Assembly (NCBI GenBank): GCA_030052745.1 | Contig: JANBVO010000060.1 | Span: forward strand, 1 to 64,000 | DNA: 64,000 nucleotides | DNA from: Pleurostoma richardsiae | Taxonomy: Eukaryota > Ascomycota > Sordariomycetes > Calosphaeriales > Pleurostomataceae | Direction of reading: 5' to 3' | Shown here: piece by piece, positions 45,101-57,625 of the stretch | Numbering within the stretch: the first letter of the stretch is position 1 | Layout: each line of letters starts with the position of its first letter | Position numbers and translations under genes: made by a program | Notes under the pieces: generated by a model | What the model was told of the DNA's origin: nothing | The model's input: only the letters and a program-made list of their open reading frames with translations | Databases searched by the model: none

Positions 45101-46632
45101 GCCACCCAATCTACAGGAGCGAGTTCAGAGGCGCTCTCGACTCGTGGAAGCGGAATGCGCGGAAGCTCACCGGCGAGGAAAAGGAACTCCTTTTCACCTT
45201 TGAGCAGGAGAAGAAGGAAGAGGGCATCGCAACGACAGCTAGAAAGCTTACGGTCAAGCGAAGCCAGACGCTTGCCCGGACACTGCGTTCTCCTTTGGGG
45301 GACGGCAGCCGCATGAACCTCGACAAGACGGCCGATACGAGAAGCCTGCCATATGAGGTCTTTGCCGGCGTCCTAGACGACTTGCTTCCCCTTGTGGAGA
45401 TGGAGCAGAACTTCATCGTCGATTTCTTCCACGCGACCACCCTGGAGCAGCTGGACTTCCCGGATGCCGTTGCTGCGATCCCGCCTCGGGACAGGCGTGG
45501 CGGCGACCTCAAGCGCCACAGGCTTATGGAGCCGGACAGGGACCTGGCTAGAAGGGTGACGCGCGCTATGGAAGTCATCTTCTCCTTCCTCGAGCAGGAC
45601 CTGCAGAACCTGGTCGACTGGGTTCTGTCACTAGATGCTCTGTAAGTCGCTTTTCTTTCCCCATCTAACTGTAGACGTGTGCTGACTGCGTGGTACAGAC
45701 AAGGAATTGGCGTCCTCGCAACACTGGAGCGCAAGATGGCAGAAATGGCACAGTCTAACCAGGATTTCCTGAACAACTTGCTGCAGAAGCTGCATGGCAA
45801 CCTAGAAGCTCGGTTTACCAAGTTTGTCGACGAGCAGATCCGGGCCATTGAAGAAACCAAGGTCAAGATTAAGAAGCGCAAGGGGGTTATTTCCTTCATG
45901 CGCGTCTTCCCTAACTTCGCAACCGCGGTGGAAAATATGCTCGAAGGCGTCGACGCGAGCATGAACGTGCGCCGCACCGTTGATCGCGAGTACGGCCGCC
46001 TCCTGAGGTCCATGTTTGAGTCTCTCAAGGTCATCGCGCGGGAGAACCCGGCCGTCAGCGTCGCGGGAGCCGCGAATGCCGATCCGGAAGACAAGGAAGC
46101 CCTCAACTTCCACATCCTCCTGATCGAGAACATGAACCACTACGTCGAGGAGGTGGACAACACGCACGGCGTCGAGATCCTCGACGACTGGAAGGAAGCC
46201 GCCACCAGCGAGTTCAACGAGCACATGGGCCTGTACCTCAACGCGGTCATGCGGCGGCCCCTAGGCAAGCTGCTCGAGCACCTCGAGAACATCGAGGCGC
46301 AGCTCACGGCGGGCAAGCCGCCGCACACTATCGCGGCCCAGCCCAGCAACTCCAAGCAGACCTTCAACAAGGTGCTGGGGGCGTACGACGCGCGCGAGGT
46401 GCGCAAGGGCATCGAGACGCTGCGCAAGCGCGTGGAGAAGCACTTTGGCGACGCGGACGACCCGGGCCTGAGCAGGGGCCTCGTCAACAGGGTGCTCAGT
46501 GAGTGCGAGCGGTTCTACGGCGACGTGGAGCTGCGCATCTCCAACGTCATCACCAACGTGTACGGCGGGGACGTGCTCTTCGAGTGGCCTCGGGCGGAGG
46601 TCAAGAGCGCATTCTCCAGTACTGGGAGGTGA
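42176..46632 (+). CDS. SEC3: Exocyst complex component Sec3
   Basis: Four exons, 42176..42323, 42456..44467, 44521..45641 and 45699..46632, give 1,404 residues. Sec3 marks exocytosis sites and tethers secretory vesicles at growing tips. The N-terminal PH-like lipid- and Rho-binding domain begins with FEDEKRRIIDSCFSKRD and YITHLRITEFG, continues through KKSGRVRVHKSK and closes near residue 190 (GFDQQELDQIL). A long disordered Pro/Ser/Arg region follows, holding a REPV repeat. DIKYLATLGIDP and the region from about 690 to the end form the helical Sec3 C-terminal domain (YIEAQGQGLQVQAANQKLL). The first acceptor is ambiguous: AGs at 42455 and 42458 both keep frame, giving Ile-Ala or Thr; I chose the first. 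Family is certain. Confidence 0.92.
43406..43510 (+). repeat. Coding tetrapeptide repeat (Arg-Glu-Pro-Val) in Sec3
   Basis: Nine REP units separated by Val (once Ile) form 35 codons in the disordered part of Sec3. At DNA level the unit is 12 bases. The early copies differ at third positions (CGA/CGG, CCA/CCT/CCC), while the last three to four copies are almost identical (GTGAGGGAGCCT). Confidence 0.95.
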
Positions 46633-47257
46633 GAAGGGAGGCCTGAACCAGTCTAGTTCCTTTGAAAGTATAGGATAGCAAGTCCATGGTCGGCGAGCAT
46701 GCTTCCGGGAAGGAATTATAGGTGGCCCGTTCCATCATGCTTCTGGTAGATACTTGGCACGGCCTGCTGCGTTACTTGCGTTGCTTTTTTCGAGGAGTAA
46801 CGTGGCCTGTCTGACCCCGTTCTCCCTTCCTGTCTGTGTCACCTCGCGGGCATCTTCCTACATATATATCGGAGTTACGGGACGGTCTGGTTCCATGTGA
46901 TATGAGGCAGCAGGCTCGGCAGGTCATGACGGGGGAAGAAAGGGCGAGCCTGTGTTCCTAGTCTACGTGTTGTGTATGAATGGAAATACTTAGTTGATAA
47001 CTTGATGGCGTCGTTCAAGCCCAGCCAAGTGCAACAACAGTGAAGCGTGATCCCTTGTCAAGACATGCGTGATCTATCATAGTCTCCGTTCTCCTATGCT
47101 GATCTATCGATGTGATGCTGAAGCGCAACGCATTCTTCGAAGTCGTCTAAGAACCCATGGTGGGATCACTCCACAATGTAGATGGGTTCTCTCAAATCGA
47201 AAACTCAAAAGACGCAGATATTCGAAGTCTTCAAACTCCTCAGGTTTACCCCTAAGA
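46633..47257. other. Convergent 3' region between Sec3 and amidase
   Basis: 625 bases between two convergent stop codons. Both 3' UTRs and terminators must lie here. I see no coding sequence. Confidence 0.5.
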
Positions 47258-49366
47258 TCAAACCGTGCCATTCTCCTTCCTCACCTCCTTCGCCAGTGCA
47301 ACAGTATCCACCCAGATCGGCGGCCGGTCCGCGACGTCCCTCCCGACGTCCTCGGCGTCCAGCCCGAACCGCAGCAGCTCCGCCTCCGACGCCCACTCCC
47401 CCGTCGCCATCAGGCCCACGGGCACCTTGCCCGGCGTGGTCCTGCCCGCGACCTCCCCGGCGCCGGGCTCCCCGACGGGCACCGCGTAGCCCGCCGGCGC
47501 GGTCAGGCTGGGCAGGCCGCAGAAGTTGGCGAGCCAGCAGTACTCCATGGTCATGAGGGTCCTGTCGCCGTCGCTGACGCCCCACTTGGCCTCGGCGGCC
47601 GGGTCGCGCATGGGCCAGCCGGCGCAGCTGGTGGCGGGGGTGACGAGCAGCATGCCCGGGTGGGCGGTCCACAGGTGGGCGAGGTGCTGGACGAGGGCGC
47701 GGCGCAGCTTCTGGGCGAGGAGGTAGTCGGTGGCGGGGGTGACGCTCCCGATGGCGAGGAGGATGCGGTTGGCGGGGCTGAAGGGCGTGGGGTCGGGCAG
47801 GAGGGTGGCGGCGTCGTTGAGCACGGTCAGGGCGTGCGCGGTCTGGCCCTCGGCCAGGAAGGGGATGTCGACGGGGACGACGCGGTAGCCGCGCTGCGCG
47901 ACGAGGCGGGTGATCATGGACCGGCAGAGGGCGGAGACGGCGGGCTCGGCGCGGGCGAACCACGGCTCCACGACGCCGAGGAGCCTGGGGTGGAGGTCGG
48001 GGCCGCCGGGAGGGGAGGGGGAGGCGAGGATGCGCGCGGCGCGGGCGAGGGGCGGGAAGGGGGAGGAGGGATGCGGCGCGGAGACGACCTCGAGGACGGC
48101 GGCGAGGGAGCGGACGTCGGCGGCGATGGGGCCGAGGGAGGCGCAGCTGAGGCAGTGGTTCTGGCCGGGGCTGAAGGAGATGCGGCCGGCGGTGGGCTTG
48201 ATGCCGAAGACGCCGCAGAAGGACGAGGGGATGCGGATGCTGCCGCCGCCGTCGCTGCCGAGGGCGAAGGGGATCAGCCCGGCGCTGACGGCGTAGGCGG
48301 AGCCGGAGGACGAGCCGCCCGGGTAGTACCGCGGGTTGTAGGGGTTGGGCGGCGTGCCGTACCACAGGTTGGTCCCGGGGGTGTCCAGCCCGAACTCCAC
48401 CATCGACAGCTTGCCCAGCACGACGCACCCGGCCGCCTCGAGCCGGCGCACGCACCACGACGTGATGGTGCCGTCGTCCCCGGGGATCTTCCCCGTGTAG
48501 TCGTTGCGCGAGCCCAGGCACGTCGCGTACCCCTCGATGTCGTACTCGTCCTTGACCGCCGTGGGCACGCCGTCCAGCGGGCCCAGGGACTTGCCCTCGC
48601 GGTACCGCCGCGTCGACGCCTCGGCGGCGCGCAGCACCAGGTCCGCCTTGCTGTCGAAGAAGGCCACGCTGTGCGGGCCGCGCGGCGTCACGTCCCGCCG
48701 GATCAGCGGCAGGAGCGCCTGCGCGACGTCGAGGGGCGTCACCTCGCCGGAGAGGTAGAGCGCGCGGTAGTCGGCGACGGAGTAGTACTTCTTCGTGGGG
48801 TACTTTGGTTTGCCGACGGAGGGGGCTGGCGGTTGTGCCGCCGCCGCCGCCGCCTCCGCCTGTTGCGATGCTGTCGCCGCCGAGTCCTCAGGCTCCGGAG
48901 AAGCGGCCGAGGGGTCCTCCTCCTCCGGCTTGGGGATGATGGTGGCCTCGCACATGGGCTCGTAGTCCTCCAGGAGGAACCGGATCTTGCGCAGGTCGCC
49001 GAAGCCGGCGTTGTGCCAGACCATCTCCCGGATGAACCGGACCCATTCCATCCTGCGCGGCTCGTCTCAGCATTCTGGCACACGGGAACCCCGTCCGAGA
49101 GGACGAGGGGAGGGTCAGTTTCACTTACAGGAAGACGCATACGCGCAGGATCGGCCCCGTGATGGCCGGGTTGGACTTGCGCTCATTCTTGTACGGAACG
49201 TCGGGCCTGGTATGCTGTCAGCTCCGTGGTCTTCTTGTGGTCCGGATATGTAAGTCCGAGAGCTGCTGCTCGCTCTCCGAATCTCCAGCAACTTGAAGAC
49301 GTACCCTTTCAGAGGCTCCGGATAGTTTATGAAGGGCTTGCTCCTGTCGATCGCCAGGGAAGTCAT
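47258..49366 (-). CDS. Amidase signature family hydrolase
   Basis: Three exons, 49366..49305, 49206..49129 and 49052..47258, give 644 residues. Donors are GTACGT and GTAAGT; acceptors are ATACCAG and GCGCAG; all phases fit. The two short exons code MTSLAIDRSKPFINYPEPLK and a segment with VPYKNERKSNPAITGP. The amidase signature is complete: GVPTAVKDE with Lys214, GGSSSGSA with the cis-serine near 295, and GSDGGGSIRIP with the probable nucleophile Ser318. Members hydrolyse amides of many kinds, so the substrate is unknown. An acidic then Ala/Gln/Pro-rich linker (about 89-125) separates an N-terminal extension of about 130 residues from the catalytic core. The GC content of the catalytic exon is very high. 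No signal peptide is seen. Confidence 0.88.
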
Positions 49367-50628
49367 GGCCGCCCTTTTCTCTCTCACCGTCCTTCTGAGG
49401 TTTCTTCAGTGACGAACTGCCTAGGTGTTCTCTGGAGTTGCGTGTTGTCGGAGAGGAAGTGGCACGATCCCGCGAGGCAGTCTCGCTAGGAGTGGCGCGA
49501 CGATGAAATGAGAGAACGGGAGGTGAAGCGAAAGTGAGCGAGTCCTGCCTCCTTGAGTGGGAAATCGCAACAAAGGGGAACTGCAACTGTGACCGGGAAT
49601 ACAGCCGGGATAGCCTTATATATGTGTGCCTGGCATATGCCGTGGTCTGCAACTACTGGTTGAACACGAGATGCCCCGTGTGGATTTACGGTCAGGCACA
49701 GGCACCTCCGGACTCTCTCGCCCGGCGAAGCTTCTGAAACAGCGCCCCACGTCTTGTGCCGCGGCTCACTCTATTCCACATAGAGAGAGCGCTACTGAGG
49801 AGCGGCGGTTCAGCATGGGGAATAGCGCAATCGACAGAGCGGCCGTCAGTTCCCCAATGCGGCAGCGACCGGCGCGGTCTCCTGGACGTCCGATCCTCCG
49901 GAGCCTGTGAGACGGTGATGGATGGTCTGGGAGAGTCACGCTTCTTCAGGTTTGTGCGGTGAGCAAGTGCCATCGGGTGGTATCACAGCCACCGTAACGG
50001 TAAGGTCAGGTAACCCGTGCAGGTAACAAGTGCATGTGTTAGGCCTCTCTCGGTTACGGACTCTCTCTAGTTTCTAGATATATGGCTGCCTAGAGAGTCG
50101 GCGGCCAGCCATGACGACGCCTTCTTTGTCTATGATTTGAGAACACGTATCTGTGTCTGTAGACTCCGAAGTCAAGACGATGCCCCATGAGCTTGAATCG
50201 AACAGTGATTGAACCGATCTGTAGTGCCGATGGAGTACATCTCGATAAACTCGTGTAGCCCCCGCCTACGCGTCCAGAGCCACCATCCCTGCAGCTGCAG
50301 CCACTGCCGGGCTCCGCGGGATGCCCACACGATGTGACGAACATCGGCCCGCGGGACCACGCAGCCTTCGCCCACGCAGGCACACAAGGCACGTCACCGG
50401 CACCGGTGTGGCACCGCCGTGAGACGTTTATTCGGACGTTCTCGTCAGTTCTTCCACAATCACGACGTATGGAGTCACATGTGCGTATGTGTAGATAGCT
50501 TCACTCTCATAATATGTAGTTTTATCTGATCTGCCTCCTTCCCGAAGAGTAACTATCTGAGTCCACTAAAGACAAAACGCCGTGGAATCGCATGCAATAG
50601 GCAGATACACATCAAAAGACCCTACGGT
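49367..50628. other. Intergenic upstream of the amidase
   Basis: 1.26 kb between two minus-strand genes: promoter and leader of the amidase and 3' UTR of FGAM synthase. TATATATG at 49618-49625 lies about 255 bases upstream of the amidase ATG. No gene is supported. Confidence 0.4.
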
Positions 50629-53600
50629 CTAACCAACCCACTTCCTCGCGTTCAGGAACAGCCTGAACCACGGCCCGTACTGCCCCCAGCTCTCCAGCTT
50701 CTCCTCCGGCGCCCACGACCCCACGTCCGCCATGATAGTCCGCTCCGGATGCGGCATCAGCGCCAGCACCCTCCCGTCGCGGCTCTTGACGCCCGCGATG
50801 CCACCCGGGCTGCCGTTCGGGTTGAACGGGTACCGCTCCGTCGCCCGCCCGTAGTTGTCCACGTACCGCAGCGGCGCCAGCCCCGCCTCGCCCAGGCTCT
50901 GCAGCTCCGCCGGCGGCGCGCTGGCCCGTCCCTCGCCGTGCGACACAACGATCGGCAGCGCCGAACCGTTGAGCCCGTCGAAGAAGACTGACGGCTCGCG
51001 CTCGTGGATCTTGACCATTGAGTACCGTGCCTCGAACTGCTGCGACTCGTTCTCCACGAACAGCGGCCAGTTCTCCGCGCCCGGGATCAGCTCCTTGAGC
51101 CGCGTGAGCATCTGGCAGCCGTTGCAGACGCCGATGGTGAACGTGTCGGGTCGCCTGAAGAAGGTCTCAAAGGTCCTGCGGGCCGACTCATGCATCAGGA
51201 TAGATTTGGCCCATCCCTGGCCAGCACCCAGCTAGTAATTCTGAGTCAGTGACTGCTTCAGCGTAAAGAGAGATAGCGAGGAACTTACCACGTCACCGTA
51301 TGAGAATCCACCGCACGCTGCCATGCCAGAGAAGCCCTCCAGACTAAACCCATCGAGGATATCGTACATGGTGACGTCGACGGCGTCGAAGCCCGCGGCA
51401 TGGAAGGCGAAGGCCATCTCTGAGTGACCGTTGACTCCCTGTTCTCGCAAGATCGCAACGCGCGGGCGCGACAGCCCAACGAGGCTCTTCAGGTTCATCA
51501 TGACTGGGAGGCTAATATCCTTAGGATCAAACTTGAGGTTGTAGCTCAGGCCAGGGTCCCTGTCGTCCATGAGAGCATCGAACTCCGACTGCGCGCACGC
51601 GGGGTTGTCCCGCAGCCTCTGCATCTCAAAGGATGTGTTGGACCACCACTGCTGCATCTTGCCGCGGTCAAGCTGGACGAGTGTCTTTGACTGATACATG
51701 ACCGTCAAGGACTGCTTGGACATAGTTCGCACGAATCCGATTTTCTTGATCAGGCCATCCGGAGGACCGCAGGTGGCAAAGCAGCGATGGAACTCGATCT
51801 CATCCCGTCCCTTGCGGACCTGGAAGACAGCGCCAAGCTCCTCGTTGAACAGCGCATCGAGGACGTCGGACTCGGACTTGGCGAGTCCGTCAATGAGGAT
51901 CTCTGCTCCAGTCCTTCCAGCAAATATCATCTCGGCGACGGTCGTGAGCAGGCCTCCGTCTGACCGATCATGGTAGGCAAGCACGACGCCGCTCTGGTGT
52001 AGCTGGTAGAGCGCGTCGAAGTAATCCTTGATCAGCTCAACGTCCCTGACATCCGGCGCCTCGTTTCCTATCTGTCCAAGACATTGGGCCAGAGCAGATC
52101 CTCCCATAGCCTTGAAGCCCTGTGCGAGATCCACAAACAGCAGGACTGTCTCGCCGACATCCTCCACACGTCTCAGTTGTGGCGTCCAGGTCTTTCGAAT
52201 GTCCTCGACAAGAGAGAAGGCAGAGATGACAACAGATACAGGAGCTGTAACACTCTCCGGCTGCCCCGTCTTCTTATCCTTCCAAGAGGCCTTCATAGAC
52301 GTGGAATCCTTGCCCACTGGGATAGAAACACCTAGTCGCGGGCACAGCTCCATGCCTATCGCGTAGACAGCATCATACAGCTCGGCACCTTCTCCCGGAT
52401 GGCTAACGGCAGCCATCCAGTTTGCTGAAAGCTTGACACGCTTCAGGTCGCCCTTGACTTCTTTGCCGTTGACCATGGTTCCGCTCTTGATATCAGCGGC
52501 ACCGATGTTCATCAAGCTCTCAACGACTGCCATCCGCGCCGAAGCAGCAGCTGAAATCAGGGCGAGGTTGGGCTTTTCACCCATGGCCATAGCCTCTCCT
52601 CCACGGCTATGCTTTTCCTCTGTGCCGAACGAGCCAAGAGTGACAGCAACGTCGGATACAGGCGTCTGCCAAGGCCCAACGAGCTGGTCACGAGCAGTCA
52701 GACCACCGACAGTCCTGTCGGCTATCGTGATGAGGAAATTCTTGGATCCCACGCTGGGAAGGTTAAAGACCAGCTCCGTAGCCTTGGTGATCATTTGACC
52801 TAGGTCAGACGAGCCGTATTTTTCCTTTAGGCTTGCTGTCGCGCTGAAAGGCGGGAGCTTCTTTGCGATCCTCTTGACATCCAACTGAATTCTCCTACCG
52901 GGCGGGAACAGTACGTTCATTGGAAGGTCGATTGGCGGGATGGTGGGTTGAATGGTGGGCTCCCGGTCCGTCAAAACAAGTTTCCCGTCCCTGGTCACTG
53001 TGCCGACACGAGAGAAGCCGCACCTCTCGCGCCTGCAGATACTCGTGAAGCGGTTCAAATGGTCTTGGTTGACCAGGAGGACGTATCTCTCCTGGGCCTC
53101 ATTGCACCATATCTGCAGTGGCGACATGGACTGGTCGGCACTGTCGACTTCCCTCAGCTCAAACTTTCCAGCGAAACCAGCGTCTTTCACCAGCTCAGGC
53201 AACGCATTTGACAAACCACCAGCGCCGACATCGTGGATGAATGCGATAGGAGAGGCAGGGCCAAGCGCGACACAGGCGTTGATGACCTGCTGCGCCCGGC
53301 GCTCCATCTCTGGGTTGCCTCGTTGAACGGAATTGAAGTCAAGATCGGCCGAGGCTTCATCTCCAGTGGCTGATGATGCGGCGCCGCCACCCAAGCCGAT
53401 AAGCATTGCCGGTCCTCCCAGCACAATCACATGTGCGCCTTCGTTGACGTGTGAGCCATCCTTGAGAGCGTGCTGTGGCCTCACCGTGCCAACTCCTCCC
53501 GCAATCATAATTGGCTTGTGATATCCTCTCCATTCCGGGTTCTCTTCCGAGCCGGCATTTGTCAACAGCGTGCGGAAGACACCCGTCAAAGCTGGCCTGC

Positions 53601-54836
53601 CGAATTCGTTATTGTAGCGAGCAGCACCAATAGGTGCCTCAATCATGATATCGCACGCGTCGGCGTAGTGGTACGGTTTCCCGATATCGGCCTCCCATGA
53701 CCGTTTCGCATGAGGAATCAGAAGATCAGAAGTCCAGAAGCCGCAGAGTCCGGCTTTGGGCGAGGATCCTCGTCCGACGGCACCCTCGTCTCTTATCTCT
53801 CCGCCAGACCCAGTAGCCGCGCCGGGAAAGGGGCTAATGGCCGTTGGGTGGTTGTGCGTCTCGACCTTGATCAGGGGCTGCACGACCTCCCTATGCAGTT
53901 TCCAACTTCCTGTAGAGTAGTCCGGCGCGAAAAAATGTCCATCCTCCCCGGAGAGCACAGCTGCATTATCCGAATATGCCGAAACTGTCCAGTCAGGGGT
54001 GGACTTGTGGGTGTTCTTGATCATACCGAAGAGAGAGTGGGCTTGCGGCAGGCCATCGATAGTGTATTCGGCATTGAATACGTGATGGCGACAGTCTATG
54101 AAGCAGGGGTCAGTAATGTTGCCATGAAATTATCAAGAAGACAGTTCAACAGCGTCTACGGAAGGGGATTGGCGAATGACTCACGTTCACTGTTCACCTG
54201 GGCAAACATGAAGAGCTCGACATCAGTCGGAGGTCGATTCAAATTCTTGAACTCGGCAATGAGATAATCCATGTTGGGTTCGTCGAGTCCGAGACCCATC
54301 TCCTTGTTGTAGGCCTGAAGAGCAGCACGGGGACCTCGTTCATCAGCGAAGATGTCGACGACAACGAGCGGGCGCCTGGCTCCCTCGGCAAATATGGTGG
54401 CCGCTTCCGGCTGGGTCCGGCTGAGGGACTCGGTCATCCTGTCGTGGATGACATCTTTGAAGGAGAGGTCGCTATCGACTGTTTCCTCGAACTCAATTGT
54501 CACGACACGGCCGCGCTCGAGGGTCGCGTCCACTCCGCAGACCTGGGCGATGCTCGTGGCCTTGGAGCTCCACGGGGAGGGGGTATTGCGAGGGGTGATG
54601 TAAACGTCGACGGTTCTCTCGGATCCTCTCGGTGGGGGGCTATGCGGCTCGCCGGAGACCTGCAGCAATTGCTTGACCTTGTCGAAGCTGTTGTCGCCTT
54701 CGTCGTGGACAAAGTAGAGCCACTCGCCGCTAATGCGGAGGACCTTGGCGTCGGTCTGCTCATTGATGCGGTCGAGGAGCTTCTGGGCCTCGGAGGCCGT
54801 GTAGCACGACTCTCCAGCGAGGACCTCGAATCCCAT
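50629..54836 (-). CDS. ADE6: Phosphoribosylformylglycinamidine synthase (FGAM synthase)
   Basis: Three exons, 54836..54185, 54095..51289 and 51231..50629, give 1,353 residues, the usual length of the fused eukaryotic/large PurL enzyme. It converts FGAR, glutamine and ATP to FGAM in purine synthesis. The first junction recreates NSEHCRHHVFNAEYTIDG, the second recreates YGDVLGAGQGWAKS, both family blocks. Visible parts: N-terminal PurS-like domain (about 1-150), linker, two AIR-synthase-type halves with GGVGTVRPQHA and the long ATP-binding core, and a C-terminal class I glutaminase domain. There the nucleophile is Cys1189 in GVCNGCQ and the His/Glu pair lies in PHPERT. Gene symbol follows the yeast name. 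It is divergent from the CUE/Smr gene. Confidence 0.96.
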
Positions 54837-55318
54837 GGTGACGAATGCTGAGCTTGGAGCTCTGAGAATTGGGAGGTTGCCGTCCCCGGATGGGTTGAAG
54901 TCGGCTTGACTCGTCGAGGAGGGGAAAAATATTCACAGATCGTGGTGGGGTCCGAACCGGGGACCCTTTGCTTATCGTTATCGGCGGTGGGCCGAGAATC
55001 GCGGGGCATCCGGGATCCTCAATCTCATCAGAGTCATCACCCCCCATCACTCATCAAGGCTTTTTGAGTAAATCGGCGCACGGGCCATCTCTAATCGTGA
55101 GTCGTTTAAGGCTGATTCATTCAGCTTGCATCACCTTTGGCTCAGCTACCAGCATTCCCTTGACCTTGTCACAGCAACTCTCCTCCCATCTGCACTTCTA
55201 CCGACCTACAAGACACTCTGCTATATACCGGCATGGAAATTATTTACTTGAACACCCTTTGTGCCTATATTCATGCGCCAGATTGGCTGAGTTATCAAGG
55301 AAGAGGGCCCCGCAGAGG
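54837..55318. promoter_or_regulatory. Shared divergent promoter (FGAM synthase / CUE-Smr protein)
   Basis: Only 482 bases separate the two start codons on opposite strands. A perfect 6-bp inverted repeat, GGGTCC/GGACCC with a 7-base loop, lies at 54948-54966, about 110-130 bases upstream of the FGAM synthase ATG. Its function is unknown. Confidence 0.55.
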
Positions 55319-56833
55319 ATGGCTACCGATAAACTGATTGTGAGTCGTTCTGCGGTGCTTCCCTCAGCCGAACCTGCGAACCTGGTCATAACCGGGAGCG
55401 ATCTCCCGGAGGAAGAAGCCGGATCTGGTTGACACGCGGGTGGGACTACCAGCGCATCTTCGATCTCGTTTCCTGACCACTACCTATTCCCCTAGTTTCT
55501 GTCTGTGCTTCCTCGGCGCGAACTCTTACTAATTCATGCTATAGAAGGAGTTTCGTCCCTTCTTGGATGAAGCTGTGATTCTGGCCATCATCGGCGACTA
55601 TGACCTGGTTCAGAACTTCGAGGCAGCAAGAGAGGTTTTGCTTGCGCTATCTAGAGACGTTCCCACAGAGGAGGATACCGGCTTCAACCCCAGCGGCTTG
55701 TCATATGATGGGCCTGATGCTACTGACCATGAGAGTGCTGGATTGCCGGTTGAGTCTGTAGCCAGTGGCACGGGCGTCTCAGACCCATACACAACCACTT
55801 CCTCAAGAACAGACCCCAGCGAGGGTCTGTCTGACAAGCTAGAAGCGCTTCGCCTTTGGCAAGATGTCAATGTTACAGAGCTAGATGACGAGGAAAAGGC
55901 AACAGAGCTAGCCTTCATGTTTCCGTCCCTGAAGGAGTTGGATATCAAGTTCGCCCTCAAGAAAGCAGGCGGAGACTTCTCCAAGGCCTGCGAGGAGCTG
56001 CTGAACACACAGTATCTCGAGGAGAATGGCCTGCGACCGAAGGGTATTAATGGTGCCTTCCAGTTAGGAGACCACGTACCCCAGAGAAAAAGTGAGTAGT
56101 TAAGAGTACCTAGGCTTGCTTCTTTTCGCGCGTGATGATTCTAACCTTATATTTAGATCGCAATGGCAACGGAAAATCAAAGGCGAAGGCGGCGGGGAAC
56201 AAGGTCAACGTCGACTACCGTCTCGCTCCCTCATCTGTTCCTCTCGATTCCGAAGAAGGTCCCACGACCTCTTCTAGGTCCTCCCCTATTCCGCGCTCCG
56301 CTCGGATGACGTCTTCGGTTTCCTCCAGCGGCTCGTCCTCGCCTGCCCGTAGTAGAGCATACCACGAACTAAAGTCCATGTCAACGAACATGAGGCAGAG
56401 CAGCAGCCAGTCCTTCATTGACGCTCACCAAGCCTGGCGGCGCGGCAAGTCCGATGCGCTCTATCGCCCAGTCGCTGGCATCCTAGCTGAGCGCGGGCGA
56501 GAGCAGGCCGCCAGGGCCCGCGCTATCGAAAGTGAGACGTACGACGCGCTTGTGGACGAGCAGAGTTCGCCCACACACATTGATCTCCATGGAGTCACCG
56601 TCGCAGACGGTGTGCGCATTGCGTTGGAGCGGACGAAGCTGTGGTGGGTGGGTCTCGGAGAAGAAAGGACCAAGAGGGCTCGGGAGGAAGGCTTCACCAT
56701 CGTCACGGGCCTGGGAACGCACAGTTCGAACGGCGTCTCTCGTCTGAGACAAGAGGTCGGAGCTGCGCTCAAGCGAGAGGGGTGGAGAGTGCGGACGGAG
56801 ACAGGCCAGTTCGTCGTGACTGGGAGACAGTAG
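55319..56833 (+). CDS. CUE and Smr domain protein (Cue2-like no-go-decay nuclease candidate)
   Basis: Three exons, 55319..55339, 55545..56091 and 56157..56833, give 414 residues; the first codes only seven. Two CUE-like ubiquitin-binding regions are visible: FRPFLDEAVILAIIGDYDLVQNFEAA (about 10-60) and ELAFMFPSLKELDIKFALKKAGGDFSKACEELL (about 130-165). A Ser-rich stretch leads to a basic helix (DUF1771-like, about 260-325). The Smr domain follows, with HIDLHG at 330-335 and GLGTHSSNG near 370. In yeast, Cue2 is recruited to collided ribosomes by ubiquitin and cleaves mRNA through its Smr domain. The layout here, CUE-CUE-Smr, matches; orthology is inferred. It is divergent from FGAM synthase. 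Confidence 0.82.
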
Positions 56834-57625
56834 TCGCTTCTCACTGACTGCACGTCCACGAGAAAGAACTCGAGAAAGAACAGGGATGGGATTTGAAAGG
56901 ATCTGTGTCATCATGGAAGGTATATGACACTGATGCCATCTTACTCTTCTCTTATACTGGACGAGAGAGATGTTGGACAAACTTGTATGGAATATGAGCT
57001 TACGCGACACTGTGCGATGTATTTAGACGAAGATACCCGGCACGGTCTGGATGAGAGCAGAGGCTTGGTATAACGGTCTGTATAGAACTGCCTGGATAGA
57101 TGATGCCAATGATTCTCAAAGTATCATTCAAGCAACTGGCTGGATCTCTTGGTGTCTTCGTTACTGCTGGGCGACATCGAAGCGCTGTCACGGGCATGAT
57201 GAGATGCACTAATGAAATACCTCGTTATAGGTGGAGTCTGCACTCTGTTCTGGGTACCTGTCTAACCCCAACGGTTTCTGCATCGCCGCCCTCCCCCAGC
57301 CACCGAAAATCCAATCCCGAGTGTGGAGTCGCCGTGATGACGCAGGCGGCAGGACAACGCACCCACACCTGCCCACACAAGCTCCGGAAGCTTGCGATTC
57401 CGCAGTCGACTCACCCCGTGACGACCTTCACAGTCAACGCGATCCTTCACTCCTTTCTTCGATAAACAACCACGCATCCCGCTCATTTCAGCCGATACTC
57501 GGTCGCGACACGAATCACGGCAACCGAACCATCTTCGCTGCTCTTTCCTTGACATTCTCGCCCCTCGTTTTGTGCGACTCCGTTCGATCCCGAAGCCGCT
57601 GTGCGGCGCAAACAGCCTCGCAAAG
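56834..57625. other. Intergenic upstream of NPC1
   Basis: 792 bases with the 3' UTR of the CUE/Smr gene and the promoter and leader of the NPC1 gene. No feature is recognised. Confidence 0.4.

Noticed and set aside
47069-49162. 697-codon plus-strand ORF opposite the amidase
   Set aside because: It is the mirror of a GC-rich coding exon: the translation is Gly/Arg/Ala low complexity, while the minus strand has the complete amidase signature.
54930-55020. tRNA-like stretch containing GGTTCGGACC on the minus strand
   Set aside because: The bases around the TTC do not form a T-arm with a seven-base loop, and no A box or acceptor stem partner is found. I keep only the hairpin.
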